From NCBI GenBank assembly GCA_029379385.1, contig CM055618.1, positions 258,134-322,133 on the forward strand: a stretch of DNA of 64,000 nt. Reading direction: 5' to 3'. A model generated the notes under the pieces. That model was not told where the DNA came from, did no database searches, and saw only the letters and a program-made list of their open reading frames with translations. Below are positions 11,684 to 24,330 of this stretch, in pieces. Numbering within the stretch: the first letter of the stretch is position 1; every line of letters begins with the position of its first letter. A program made the translations under genes and the position numbers. Origin of the DNA: Quillaja saponaria (lineage: Eukaryota > Streptophyta > Magnoliopsida > Fabales > Quillajaceae).

Positions 11684-12125
11684 AATGGGAGAATGTTAGA
11701 AATTCTATATGTGGGCTGTCATTAATTATAAGATTTTGGTTTCGATAAAAACGGGTTTAAGGGTTAGTCGAATTGAGATAGGCTAGTAAGAGTCTATTTG
11801 ATTTACATGATCATTTGAATAGGGCTTAAGCACACCTTTTTGTGTTAGATATGTATTGACAATTAGTGTAGGCTAAATACCTTAAGAAGTATTTTATGGG
11901 AGGACTCTTAGGGTTTGATCATAAATAAGGTAAGTCCCCTCTCCTCTCTCAGTTATTGTATCTTGCCCTATTGAGAGCTGTCAGTAAATATAAATTGTGT
12001 GAGATAATGCTTGTATGTGATAGTATTAGAGATCAACTTAATTGTTGATATGCTTTATGTATTTGCTCAATTCACATAGAATTGAATTTGTATGGATGAT
12101 TTGTGCTTACATATGACTTATTATG
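11684..12125 (+). repeat. Polypurine tract and start of copia copy 1 3' LTR (partial)
   Basis: AAATGGGAGAA directly precedes TGTTAGAAATTCTATATG at about 11695. This arrangement (purine tract then TGTTAG) is standard for copia 3' LTRs. A stretch near 11930-12000 with TCTTGCCCTATTGAGAGCTG is also found in copy 2 at 46630-46680. The end of the LTR is not identified; beyond about 12125 the sequence has no element character I can name. Confidence 0.55.
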
Positions 12126-13675
12126 CCAAAAAATAGATTTTTGTATTATTTTATATTTTAAGGTAAATATTTCATTAATATACTATGTTGTGAAAAAATA
12201 TTTTTGAACTATTAACAGAAAACAAATATATAAAAAATAGATTTTAAAAATAATTGAAACATTATAATAAAAATTGTTATTTTAATTTATTTGTTAAAAA
12301 AATTAAAAAAAAAAAATCATTAAAAGCACTTTGGTAACTAAACATATATTCACAAAACTCACTTCTGATAGTCCTTTTATGTCTTTTGCACTATCCAAAC
12401 CATTTATGAAGTTATGTAACCAAACATCTTATTCAATGTCAAAATCATTTTTTCAAATAAAGTCACAAAAAATGAAAATAGATTATGCCAAAATCAATTC
12501 TCTAATAATCGCTTTTGACAAAATCAATTCTTCAAAACATAGTTTAGCGAACGCCAAGCCAAACTAGCACTTAGTCCTCGAAATCGAACTTTTAGCGTAC
12601 TTTTAGTTGTAATTTTATTAGGTTTTAATAGTCTAAGTTATTTAGAACTAAATTTTTGTAATTTCCTTCCTCTTTTTTTTTTTTTTTTTTTTTCCTTAGA
12701 ATTTTATATTTTAAAAAAGAATATATTTTATCTTTCTTTTTTAATTCTTTTTTATTGGTTTTTTACATCCATTAGAAAGAGAACAAAACCAAGGAGAAAA
12801 GGACTAAACGTTTGGTAATCATTTTATTAGATTTAAGATTTGGCACTGAAGTAGATTAAATCATCATCAGTAATTGTTTTAAAATCATTAATTTGATTTA
12901 AAAATATATAGACATAGAAGCAAGCAAGTAAAATAGTTTCAATGGAGAATGTGAAGGTAGAAATGGAGAATTTCATGAGAAACTAATAGAAGTCATTACA
13001 ATCCCTTTTCTATTGCATGAAGTCTTTTTATGAAGATGATGACTTATCTAATTCACCAAAACTCATTCCTCTACTTTCGTTGCTCGTCAATTATGTTGTA
13101 TCTCACTGTTCAAAGAACGAATCTTTTTTTTTTTTCTTTTTGATTTATGCATCATGTTCTAAATTGAAATCTTGCATATTTCCCTCAATTCTTTTATGAA
13201 TTACTTTTCATATGATAATGCTTGAATCACCTCTTATGTAAAATAAATTTATTTATCATGGTATAACATACAAAATGTGTTTGTATGGTTGATATTTCTT
13301 GTTTGTAAAATGAGTTTCCTGAGTTACCACAAATTCAGCACATAATGCATTTCAGACTCAATTCTGATTCCTAATTCTATAACAATAATGTAGTGGCATA
13401 GGACTAGAAAATCAGATTGTCTTCTTTTACAGAATTGGCACAGGGAAATAAAATAAAATGAACACTTCATTTTACCACATAGAAATTTGGAAAAAAATAA
13501 TAATAATAATTTCTTCATCCTGAAGTAAATGTAAAAGGCCTTTTGATCATTTCTATAAGTACTGATATGATTAAATGATTAAACTAGTTTGCAGAAATTC
13601 CGATATAATTAATGAAAGTGAATGTCTAGAGTGTCTAAGTTCAATTCTCACTATGCCCCTATTAGTTGATTTTAC
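12126..13675. other. AT-rich noncoding DNA without recognised features
   Basis: No domain can be read on either strand. It contains T-rich tracts (near 12671-12692 and 13124-13133) and AT-rich low-complexity DNA. Short reading frames here, such as 12331-12567, show no family motif and have biased composition. Confidence 0.6.
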
Positions 13676-14785
13676 CTATAAAAAAAGACCCTCTGGTTGC
13701 ATGGTCTTTATTGATTTAGAAAAAGTGTATGATAAGGTGCCAAGACAAGTCTTATGGTGGGTACTCGAGAAGAAAAAGGTCCCAACTAAATATGTAGAAG
13801 TTATTAAAGATATGTATGAGGGAGTAATGACTAGGGTGCGGATTGTAGATGGTATGACTGGAGAGTTTCCGATCACGATAGGTGTTCACCAAGGTTCATT
13901 CTTAAGTCCTTACCTATTTGCTTTAGTAATGGATGAACTCACCTATAATATTCAAGATAGGGCTCCATGGTGCATATTGTTTGCCGATGATATCGTGTTA
14001 GTAGACGAAACTAGGGAAGGTTTAAATTCTAAACTAGGAATGTGGCGGAACGCGTTAGAATCTAAAGGCCTTAGATTGAGTTGGATAAAAACTGAATACA
14101 TGGAGTGCAATTTCAGTGAAACTAGAGGAGGCCCGAATGATATAATTTTAGACGGTCAGACAATCCCTACCAAGGATGTGTTTAAGTATTTAGGGTCATT
14201 TATACAAAAAGATGGTGCAATTGAGCATGATGTAAACCATAGGATTAAGGCAGGGTAGGTGAAGTGGCGGAGTGCTTCGGGAGTTTCATGTGATCCTAAA
14301 ATCCCGAATAGATTGAAAGGGAAATTTTATAAGTCGGCAGTAAGACTAGCTATGCTGTATGGTACCGAATGTTAGGCAGTTAAGAAGCAACATTCGCATA
14401 AGATGGGAGTAGCCGAAATGAGAATGTTGAGATGGATGACAGGACATACAAGAAAGGATAGAATAAGGAATGAGGAGATTCGTAAGAAGGTGGAAGTAGC
14501 ACCTATTGAGAAGAAAATGAGGGAGAATCGTCTACGTTGGTTTGGACACATCCAAAGTCGACCAATGGACGCAGTAGTTAAGCAAGGTGACTTGGCCTAG
14601 GTGCCAGGTGTTAGACAGGGAAAGGGGATACCAAAACTTACATGGGGGGCAGTCATCGAGAAAGATATGACTGTGCTAGGAATTAATGAAAATCTTGTCT
14701 TGGATCGATGCGAATGGAGGAAAAGGATTTTTATAGCCGACCTCAACTAGTTTGGGATTTTAAGGCTTAGTTGAGTTGAGTTTTC
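13676..14785 (+). pseudogene. RTE-type non-LTR retrotransposon, 5'-truncated
   Basis: The reverse transcriptase of a plant RTE-clade element. From about 13690 the reading shows [20 protein letters not shown], then [20 protein letters not shown] at about 13883-13942, and the catalytic box [11 protein letters not shown] at about 13978-14010. Then come [23 protein letters not shown] and [13 protein letters not shown] stop follows at 14256, with later pieces in the same style: MRMLRWMTGHTRKDRIRNE near 14418-14474, LRWFGHI, and EWRKRIFIADLN near 14711. The 3' end carries TTGAGTTGAG just after AGGCTTAG, the short terminal repeat typical of RTE. Only the RT C-terminal half remains, as expected from incomplete target-primed reverse transcription. 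A few stops make it dead. Confidence 0.9.
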
Positions 14786-15847
14786 TCTTATGTGATATGC
14801 TCTGTTAAAACTTAAAAGTCATCCAACCCATGTGAAATTTCATTTAGGATCAAAAAAACATTTAAGCATGAAAATTTATTTTGTTCGTAAAACAGTTCAA
14901 AGTATCAAAAATTAAAGACAAGTAAAATTGAAATGCTAGATTCCTATCTAAGCAGTATGATCATATTGTATACGTATTATACTACTTTTAAAAGTATCAT
15001 TCTTTCAACATATGATCAGTTATGCATTTGGCTTCTCAAAAGATGGTTATAATCACCGAGTAAAAGAAACAAATAAAAGTACTTTTAGTTAGATATTTAT
15101 ACATATATGTAGTGTAAAGAGATCAGAGAAAAATCCAAAAAATATGTGAGGCAAGAAACAATCCAATAGAAATTTGAGTTTAAAGAATAATTTTGGTAAA
15201 AAAGATTTGTTCTTAAAGAATTTTGGATTGAGGTATGATTATTTGGGTTTGAAGAGTAAACTAGAAGATGGAGCACATTGAAGTAGGGAGGGAGCTAATT
15301 TTATTAACGAGTGGTATATTTATACATATACGTGAGCACATTGAAGATTTGTTCTTAAGTCAAGGAGGCTCACATGCTTTATTGTCTTAAATTTTAAGAC
15401 TTTGTTTCACCCTTATGTGAATGCCTAAATGCATTAGATGAATGCCTTAACAATTAGACTTAATATGATTTATCAACTTTGAATGAGTTTTTTTTTTTTT
15501 AAAGTTTATTCTTAGTTTTAGTTTTTAGGTGTTTCATAGTTGTTAGTTTTATGTGTCACATTGATACATAGATGAGGAGAAGGGCACCATCTTTACAGAG
15601 TAGATTTCTTCTCACTGATCAGGAATTCAACTTTTGTAAAAGGTTTCAATAAGTCTCATTCTTTAAGTTAATTCATTAGAAAGTCTTAATAATTTGTTTG
15701 GATCCTATGCGACCTATACCCCATTTAGAACTAAGGGGATCGTGGAATATTATGAAGTAATAGTAATATTTTCCAAGTAGTAATTGTAAAATTTTTATTT
15801 GTTCTAATTCCTATGTTTTAAAGTAAAAATTATTCATTCTTTTGTAG
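14786..15847. other. AT-rich noncoding DNA without recognised features
   Basis: No coding motif is seen. It lies between the RTE 3' end and the first recognised exon of the DUF639 pseudogene. Upstream exons or flanking intron of that gene copy may lie here in decayed form, but I could not read them. Confidence 0.5.
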
Positions 15848-18800
15848 GATCCTTCAAGTTCCTATACAATGACTACAACATTGCTTTAACATAGAGCTCC
15901 TAAAGAATGTTAAGCAAGTTTTAACTGACAAAGAGTTTCAGCATTTGGCATATGACATGATGCTTTCATGGGAAGCTCCTTGTGTGGAGAGTGATCCACT
16001 TCAAAATGTGAGACAACTAATCTTTGTTTATTTTATTGACATTTGTTATATGTCTTATAGTAATTGTATAAGGAGTGTGCCCTACTGTACACTAGTTTTT
16101 GATAAAACTGTTTCCTCTTCAACTATAGGATATTGCTTCTTACAATAAGGAAGAACTAGAGGAAGAGGATGGGTGGTCATTATTTTATTCAAGTTCCATA
16201 AATATAGCAATTCAGGTTCTTGCCATTACCAATTTCCATTGCCTTATTTAAGTTGAAACTAGTCCTTAGACTATTAAGTTTAACTTAGGTAGTAATTTCT
16301 GGAAACACTCATTTATTTTCATTTTCAGGTTGATGAGAAGAAAACTATTGGTCAAGAGGCATTTACACGAATAACTCTTATATGTATTTCTATTGCAGAT
16401 ATGAAAACTATCAGAAATCTTTTTTATTCACTTACTAGTTCTTCAGGCCACCCATTTCATTTTCTTGAAAATGACAAATACTTACATAGCCTTTATAAGT
16501 ATGATCTTACTCTTAATAGGCTATTGTTTTTGTGCTTTCCTCTTAAATGTTTATTCTCCTCATAAATTTAGTTTGCATTGGGAGTCTGTGCATCAGCGGT
16601 GCAATATCAACATTTTTCTATAAAAAAATTAAGGGTTAAGGTAGAGTATGTATTGATTCCAACTTCAATTTATTTGAATTTAATAGGATATTGTTAGTTT
16701 TATATTTTTGTTAATCAAGTTCTAACAAATTATTTCTAGAATGAGTTCCCCAAATCTTATGAAATTAGCTAATCTTGCAAAAATTGGCAAAGCCATGGTA
16801 GATTGGGGTCATAGGGGACAATGCCCTTTGACCTCCATCATGTCTTCATATGTGATAGGGCATTATCTAAAATTTCTATAGCCTACCCTTGTCCTCCCCT
16901 ACCATATTTCAAATATTACCCTCTTACAGTTGTACTTGTGGAGTTTTGGACGCTGTAATTTCTGTCGCATAATTCAAAACTTCCTTCACCTTTATCCTTT
17001 TTCCCTTATCATATAATCCTACCAAAATCAAAGAATTGTACAATAGAGTCATAGCATATAACTGTCAAGTGAGGATAGAAACTATCTCATAAACTGTAGT
17101 CTATATAGAACACAATAACTGTGATTGTTTTAGTAAATATCTAATTATTTGGTAATTACTATGTGTAGCTATTTTGTACTTTTATTTGATGAGATGTTAG
17201 TATAATTATTTATAGTTTTAAGACTACTCTAACAATATTAGATTTGTATAGGACTAATTTTTAATGTTATTACTTGTAGGTAATCCATAATGTTAAAGAC
17301 AATGAAATGCATTTAAAGGGATTGGACAGCTGAAAAAGTGATTAAAATAGAATTGGATTGTTTTAAGTATTTCTATATAGCTAGGAGAATCTGTTTATTT
17401 TTTTATTCGATGACACCTTTTCTTATTATCTCCTTAAATTTATCTTTATAATTAAACTGAGGCAAATCTTCTTTATTGTTAATGGCTCTATCTAATTTAG
17501 GAGTAGACAAGGAGAACTAAAAAAACATTAATTATGAAAATATTACTTAAGTAATTAGGTTATTGTATAAACTCGTAATTTAATTTAATTTTTCATTTTA
17601 CTAAGTCATTTGAGGTCTAAATATAGCAAAAACTCTATGTGCTTGATGACTTTTGTCTTTGGTAAAAGATCATTATACTTATAAGTTATAGTTAATGATT
17701 CAAGGATAATTCTCTTTCAATTTGTTCTCTTTCCCCCTCTCTCTCTTTTTTTTTTTTTTTTTTTTTTTTTTTATCAGTAAGACTAGTGCCAATCATTTTT
17801 TTATTTGGTCTATACAATAATCTTAATTTTATTAAGAATTCCTAATTTTTTTCAAATTCAAAAATGGATATTTTTTCAAGTAAGCTTATTGCTCTTTTTC
17901 ATATGGATTACTTTCAATTATTTATGTGTTTTATAATATTTCCACTAAAAATGGTGTTAGTTTTGAAATAGCAGTATGTACTTTAGCATTTAAGATAAAA
18001 TATGCCTTATAGTAACTAAAAAAAAAAAAGAGAAGGTATGTCTTATTAATGTTTCCATGTAGTAAAAATTGATTTTGTCAAAATTAGTTACTTGCTATAA
18101 GCTCGTTTTCTTGTACTTGCTATAATTAAATTCATCTTTTGCTAATAGAAATTTGTTATTCTCGCTTCAGAGGTGGCTTGTCATTAATATTTGTATGTGA
18201 TTTATATTTTAAAGAATCTGTTATCGATTTCTTAATGTGCTACATGTATTGCATGATGCTAGATAACACGTGAAAAGAGAAGTATGAAATACATTCCATG
18301 TTGTTACTCCCTATGTTGTGCTTCTCACTGTATATTTCTTAATGACAAGCTCTTTGTAGAATTATTAGGAGTTCAAAAAATGTGATGGCTGCGTCAGTAG
18401 GCAATCTTCAACTTGTTAAGGGGGAGATTGTTCTGGATGTTGATGGCCCAGTTCCCACTCAACCAATTCTACAACATATTGGAATCTCAGCATGGCCTGG
18501 TTAGTGATTGTATTCTGAACGTTAATTAGATATTGGTTAGTTTGGTATTGATACTTAAAAGTTGACGTGAAAAGTTGCAAAAGCTATTGATGAAGTAAAA
18601 AAAAATGTTACTTTTTATAAAGTGAAACAAAAAGCATTGCCTGCTCTTTGTCCAATTTTGTTAAAATGTATTGAAGTTTTACCATTCTACATGTTGTAGT
18701 CATTGACCAACAGAGAACTGAATTCATTTGGCAAACTAATGATGTATTTAGTTGAACATTAAATTGGATAGTGATTACTAAAATTTCTGTTTCCATAGGG

Positions 18801-20260
18801 CATTTGACCATGACCAATTATGCTATATACTTGGAGTCACTTGCCGTTGGTGTATACGAAAAAGCTATTAGGTATGAGTTGGCAACAGACATGAAGCAAG
18901 TTATAAAACCAAAAATGATTGGATCCCTAGGAGCTTGTTTGTTTGATGAAGCCGTGATGCACAAGTCAACCTTTATGTATGTTATCCATTGGCATATGTG
19001 CTATACAACTTGTTTATGTTTGTAAAAATGTGTTTTTTGCTCACTTGAGCTTTTATTTTTATTAATAAATCTATAGTGCAGAGCCTATTTGTTTTGAATT
19101 TCTTGAAATAAATGGTAATTCATGTTGTAAATATTGGTTCGATATTTGTCTTAAGATTCTGCCGGTGCACAAATTTATCACAAAATACAACCTTATAGAA
19201 ATTAATAAATTAGTAATACTTGCGATAGCTATCTGGGCATGCTTTGCTATCGTACAGTTAAAGAGGCTTTCTATATTCTTCTAACCCATTACAAAACATT
19301 ACTCTTATTCAACCTAGCTGAAAGCCTCCCAAGGAGAGATACGATCTTGGAAACATTATCAACTCACTTAGCAAATTTGATAGGTTATACTAGCCGACTA
19401 ACTCTTAATACTACACCTAAACCATTGCTGGCAGTATCCCCATCTTTCCTTATCTCAATTGGTTGCCCTAAACTTACATTATAAAAGGAGACAAATCTTT
19501 CTAAGGAAGCAATTACTATTAGTGAAAAAGTGTTTACTTGACATAGGAAGGGCTGAAGCTGCATAGGTAACCGTTGACCAAGTGAAGATGGAAGGGATTG
19601 ATACAAATGTTGCAGTGATGAAGGTTAGTTACAATTATCATTTGATAAAGTTTCCATGTGGATATAACAGGTACTCTGATTTGGTGCTTGATAATATAAG
19701 AAGTGGAAAGAGGAAATGATGAAAGGAAAAACAAATAAATATTATGATATGCTTGACTTATCATAAACATAATTTGAGGAATTAAATGTTTTTATTTCAT
19801 TGGATAATCCAATAAATCTAATAATGTAAAGACTGTATGTCTAGTCTCTCATCAAGGAAATTTACAAATTTATTTACAAAACTTTCTTTTGTTCTCCTAA
19901 GCTATTTTTATCATCTGTATCCATCCAAGTTTAAGTTGAACACTTTGTTTTTTTTTTTTATATACAAATTGTGTATACACAAAATTTACTTAAAAAATAC
20001 ATTCTTATTTGGGTAAGGTGATAAGGCTTCTTCATGATGAACTTACTATATTTGGAGTTCTCATAGATAAAGAAAAAAAGAGTACTATGCATTTTACTTA
20101 TATAAATGATTCTTCATGCACTTTATGGGAATTACAATTTTCAGTCATTGAATTAGCTACTCCTATACAACTTTTGGGCTCTTGGAAAGACTCATATAAA
20201 TCGACAGCCTTTTTGGTGTTCACTCGTTATACAATTATGAGGCAATGTGATTTTGATTAG
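15848..20260 (+). pseudogene. Plant DUF639-family gene copy, unprocessed pseudogene
   Basis: Seven exon-like blocks in one direction, most with GT-AG borders, match the plant DUF639 family, whose function is not established. Blocks are about 15848-16007 (EFQHLAYDMMLSWEAPC), 16129-16215 (EEEDGWSLFYSSS), 16329-16498 (ITLICISIADMKTIRNLFY, LTSSSGHPFHF), 18358-18499 (GEIVLDVDGPVPTQP, HIGISAWPG), 18799-18976 (LTMTNYAIYLESLAVGVYEK, TDMKQVIKP), 19082-19623 (FNLAESLPRRDTILETLS, GIDTNVAVMK) and 20129-20260 (VIELATPIQLLGSWKD, YKSTAFLVF). A frameshift lies in the first block, another near 19230-19245, and stops or indels at 19482-19570. N-terminal and C-terminal parts are missing. Because introns persist, it arose by DNA duplication or by decay in place, not by retroposition. 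The family call is from memory. Confidence 0.7.
17746..17772 (+). repeat. Homopolymer T run of 27 bases
   Basis: Uninterrupted T from 17746 to 17772 after a CT-rich lead-in, inside the long intron-like gap between the third and fourth blocks of the DUF639 copy. Confidence 0.9.
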
Positions 20261-20829
20261 AATATGCAAATATGTCCACATATCCTTTTCTTAGCAAAAA
20301 TAAAAAATGCCACCTCATAATTACTTATCTTTTATGTACTTCTAGATTTTGATAGTTTTGATGGAATGCTTAACTTATGAATGACATCTTCATTAAACAT
20401 AATTTCTCTGGTTGAAAAATATATTCACGTAAGATGCTTCATTCTCACTCATAATTAGTCTAGAATTGAATTTTGGGTACCTTTTTTCTTACTTTATGCT
20501 TTAAACTATATTCCTAATTATACTGAAATTTGGAATGTTGTAATATTGAGATTTGAATCTTAAACCAAATTATGACTTTGAGAATTGAGAATCAAATTAA
20601 GTCATTATATTATGTATAAATTCTTCAAATTAATTTTAAATGTGATTTATAGATGTAACATAATTAATTTACTAAAGAATGAATTTATTACCACATAATG
20701 ACTAATCATGTGGCCGAACTTGGCTTCAAAGTAAGTAATTTATCATAAGAAAAGTATATTTCTTTATCATATCCCTCATAAAGGTATGATTGGCCGAAAG
20801 AATAAGTAACCAAACCTTCATAACCTTGA
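20261..20829. other. Noncoding DNA between DUF639 copy and gypsy-type LTR
   Basis: AT-rich DNA without readable domains. Two similar short blocks containing TGGCCGAA and GTAAGTAA/ATAAGTAA occur near 20710-20745 and 20792-20815. The gene copy's missing C-terminal exons are not recognisable here. Confidence 0.5.
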
Positions 20830-23120
20830 CTTCAAAACAAATGATCAAACACGACTCTTAACCAAACCAAAGAAATAAAAGAAAATTTAGAAAACTCAAT
20901 TTAACTACAAATGTTTCATTATTGAAATACGTAACAATTTATTACAAATTTCAACAAAGGTTCCATGCAATATGAAACATGTTCAAAAATACAACATATA
21001 GTCATCGTTACATTCAACCAGGTAACCACAAAGATAATATAATCAAGGAGCTTCGCACAAATAATATCATAAATAACAACAAATTGACTTTATACAAACA
21101 ACTAAACTATTACAATACAAAATCAGACATCTCACCACTCTAATGTGACTGCAAACTTTTATCCTTGACTTTAAGTATGCGATCCTAAAAATATCTTGCC
21201 ATACTCCATCGGCAGGTCACAAGCTCGATAATGCCATATATTGACCAACAAAAGAGAAGTCTGTCCTATGTACTCAGTGAGTAAAAAATCATACTCAAAG
21301 GGTACTAGCATCACCTAACATACATACACAATATATATTTAATTAATATTAATATGTCACAAATTTTAAATCCACTAAGGCTATGCTTACATGATTATGG
21401 AAACATAAAACTTAATCAATACAGTTCAAGTAATACTATGTTCAATCGAATCAAATCAATTAGAATCATCAAAGCATACAAAGCACATAAAAGGCCAACT
21501 AAATAACTCAACCCCATACACCCCTACCAGGCAGTTTTGCGCCCACACAACAAATAGAATCACTGAATCTCCTTCTTCAATCTAACCACCGGGGCTGAGC
21601 ATTCCATTCTTTTAAAACATTTATCACAATAAGAATACTTCAAAACATCCTAGGTGTACAAGGATTTTATTTCAGTAGTAAAAAATCATTTTGAAAGAAA
21701 ATACCTCGTTGGCCCTTATCAACCACAAACACAACATAAATCACATAAATCAATCATAGTAGTAAAATTTTTATTTACTGCTTTAATTCTTATATATACA
21801 CATAAACACATCATCATAAGAAAATACACTAATTTAGCCACCAAAGGGTAACATTTAATCACTCACCATTTATCGATCTAATTCGTCACGTACTTTTGCA
21901 TTCGCATGTATCGTTGATTCAACTATACTTTCCGAAGCTGTAATTACATTTTACAAGTATTTCTTAGTTATCAATTTTATAAGTTATAACATTTTAATTA
22001 CAAAAATCTAGAGTTACTAAGTTTCAAGTATTTATTTAAAGTTTACTCCTTTTAGGCATTTTAACACTATCTTGGAGTTATGTTGATTTACACTTATATA
22101 CTTAATCAAATTTAACAAAACTAAGTTTAAAAATTATCTTTAAGGAGTTAACTATCTTTCTTGTTTAGGGACTTTCCTTAAAATTAGTCTTGAACTCACT
22201 TAATTTCTCACATAAACACAAATAGAGCACTACACAATTTATAGTTACATGACCGGAATTCTAAAGCTTATAAAATTCTCATACTTGGGAATCAAACTAC
22301 GAAACTTTTCAGTCTAATTTATCAACATGTTAGGAACATTTCATCCTTAGTACTCTACTCTTACATTCTTTAAGACCTCTAAACATTAGCTTTACCAAAA
22401 AAGGTTCAATCAAGACCTGAAAATCACAACTATGACTTCTAGCACCTCCAAAATACACATAACATGAAACAAAAACTTGAAAAGCTCCATATTTTTCCTT
22501 TAATATGTTAGGAACAAATTTTATTTATAGGTCCTAAGCTAATTCCAACCACAACCCTCACCGAAGCCCTTCGGACTGACTGAAGCTTACCTAAAATCAT
22601 GTACAGACCTAGCTATAGTCCAATAGTTCTAACGATAAATATACTTAGAACCAAGCTACAAAATTTTCTAGATATCATCTCAATACCCTAAGATGCATTT
22701 CCTTTTTAGAACTCTTAATTTAATTTCGTCCCAAAAATCCCCAAAACACAAGATTTCTCTAACCCATAAAGTCTACCACTGCTCCTACTTCATTTACCAC
22801 TCAACCCACATTTCCATCACTCTACCTACTCTTATCACCCTTTTTGATCATACCTTTTACTCATTTTCATTAACTACTTAATTCATAACATTAACCAATT
22901 ATTCTCTAATCTTATTCATGAACTTTTATTCAAAGTAACTAGTTATTGTATTTTCCATCAAAAGCTTAGTCTAACCCTTCCAATGTCACTATGTTTCAAA
23001 TTCCAACTCTTAGTTCATGCCTTTACCCTTCCTTCATTCACTTTATTTTAACATTTGATTTCCCCTAAGCATTTTGTCAAATACCTAATATCCATATTTT
23101 GGTATATTTATAGGTATGAG

Positions 23121-23151
<31 letters not shown>

Positions 23152-24330
23152 CAATACACTCAACACAATTTTCATTACTACTCTATTACTTGTACAGATT
23201 CAACAACAATAACTCAAATTCCTATATTATATTACTTCCAAAATCACTATACCCATATCCCCTACCTAAGCTTATTTGATAACCTTCGCTTACCCTTACT
23301 GCCTTGACTTAAGGAGTAGCCAACACCATGATCAACTACACGGTGGAAGAAGACTCACCTTTAGGAGGAAGCAATCCATGGCCAACTGAATTATTGCAAG
23401 ACAATCTAGCCAAGATCACCACACAAAATATGGGAGAGCAAGGAACTAAAGGGGAGTAACAAATTGCAACTAACTGTTGCTAACCAACCTTCTATTCACA
23501 ACCAAGACAAGGAGTTCTCCTCTCGATTGCAGAGTAGACCATAGCTAGAAACTTGGAAGCCTAGGTGAGTTATAAAATGTCAAGAAGTGAAAGAGGGTTG
23601 GCTGTGTAAAGCTGGCTGCTATGGAGGATTAATCAGCCACATCAAACCCAACACCAGGGAGTCTCGGATGCAGAACCATGAAGGAAAAAAAAAACTAATG
23701 AAGACAAGAGCAATTTCGGCCAAACTTTGTAAAAGGTGATACATACATGGCAAGGTGAAAATTCAAAGTACAAGCTTCCCAAAGCACAACTTTTTCCAAA
23801 AGTTTTCCTTTTATAAATTGAAAACAAAAAGCAAGCAAAGCCAAGGAGGAGAGCATGGCAAGACTTGAAAAGGAATAAAAAGGAAGCCTAGTTAGTTCTA
23901 GAAAGAAGGAGGAAAGAAAATAAAACAAATATAACAATTAGAGCTAAAGTCATAATTGAATGTGTGGTTCAAATTCATTCTCAACTCACATGTGGGTATG
24001 TTTATACTTGTTCTTATTATACATATGTACTATATATATATTACTCAATTCATAGTATGTATTGATTTAATTTTCTTTTATACTCATGGTATTTACCACC
24101 ATTCTTAAACGTACACATTAATATTTATTTATCTTTATAACAAAAATTTTCACACTACTTTAAACTTAGCATTATTACATCAAATATTCCTAACATTATA
24201 ATATCAAGTTATAAATGCTTAATTGTATTGTTGTTTATTTAATTCATTCATTTTATAACTAAAATCTACACAGTATATCTAAAACCCGATTTTACGATAT
24301 CAAATTATGAGGGTTATAATATTTTCCTTC
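20830..24330 (-). repeat. Probable long LTR of a Ty3/gypsy chromovirus (Tekay-like), minus strand
   Basis: No coding domains are found in about 3.5 kb. Read on the minus strand it starts near 24325 with ATTATAACCCTCAT and AAAATCGGGTTTT and carries TACTCACTGAGTACATAGGA near 21275. Motifs of the type CTCACTGAGTA and an opening with a CCC/CCGA-like block are familiar from long LTRs of Tekay-like chromoviruses. The length fits that group too. No gag or pol adjoins either end, so it would be a solo LTR. Ends are approximate and no target duplication was established. An (AT)14 microsatellite lies inside. Confidence 0.4.
23124..23151. repeat. (AT)14 microsatellite
   Basis: A perfect AT dinucleotide run of 28 bases within the long LTR-like block. 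It explains repetitive Y-I-Y-I translations in overlapping reading frames here. Confidence 0.95.

Larger units (their letters stand above)
5391..12125 (+). mobile_element. Ty1/copia retrotransposon, decayed (copy 1), with nested LTR
   Basis: In order: tandem 205-bp repeats (5391-6075), gag with a CCHC knuckle, integrase, RT and RNase H, then 3' untranslated DNA split by a foreign LTR (9874-11542), and the start of an own LTR at about 11695. The latter begins TGTTAGAAATTC right after a purine-rich tract, AAATGGGAGAA, the usual copia polypurine tract position. Similarity to copy 2 (43355-46680) runs through gag, integrase and RT and again at 11930-12000, so the family extends to at least about 12000. 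A complete 5' LTR is not recognisable. Confidence 0.75.

Noticed and set aside
12331..12567. A 78-codon plus-strand frame
   Set aside because: Biased to K, S, F and N from AT-rich DNA; no motif and no homologous block elsewhere in the window.
13324..13518. A minus-strand 64-codon frame upstream of the RTE
   Set aside because: No motif; hydrophobic low-complexity translation of AT-rich DNA.
23055..23307. Two overlapping frames with repeated Y-I residues
   Set aside because: They are translations of the (AT)14 microsatellite and its flanks in an LTR-like block.
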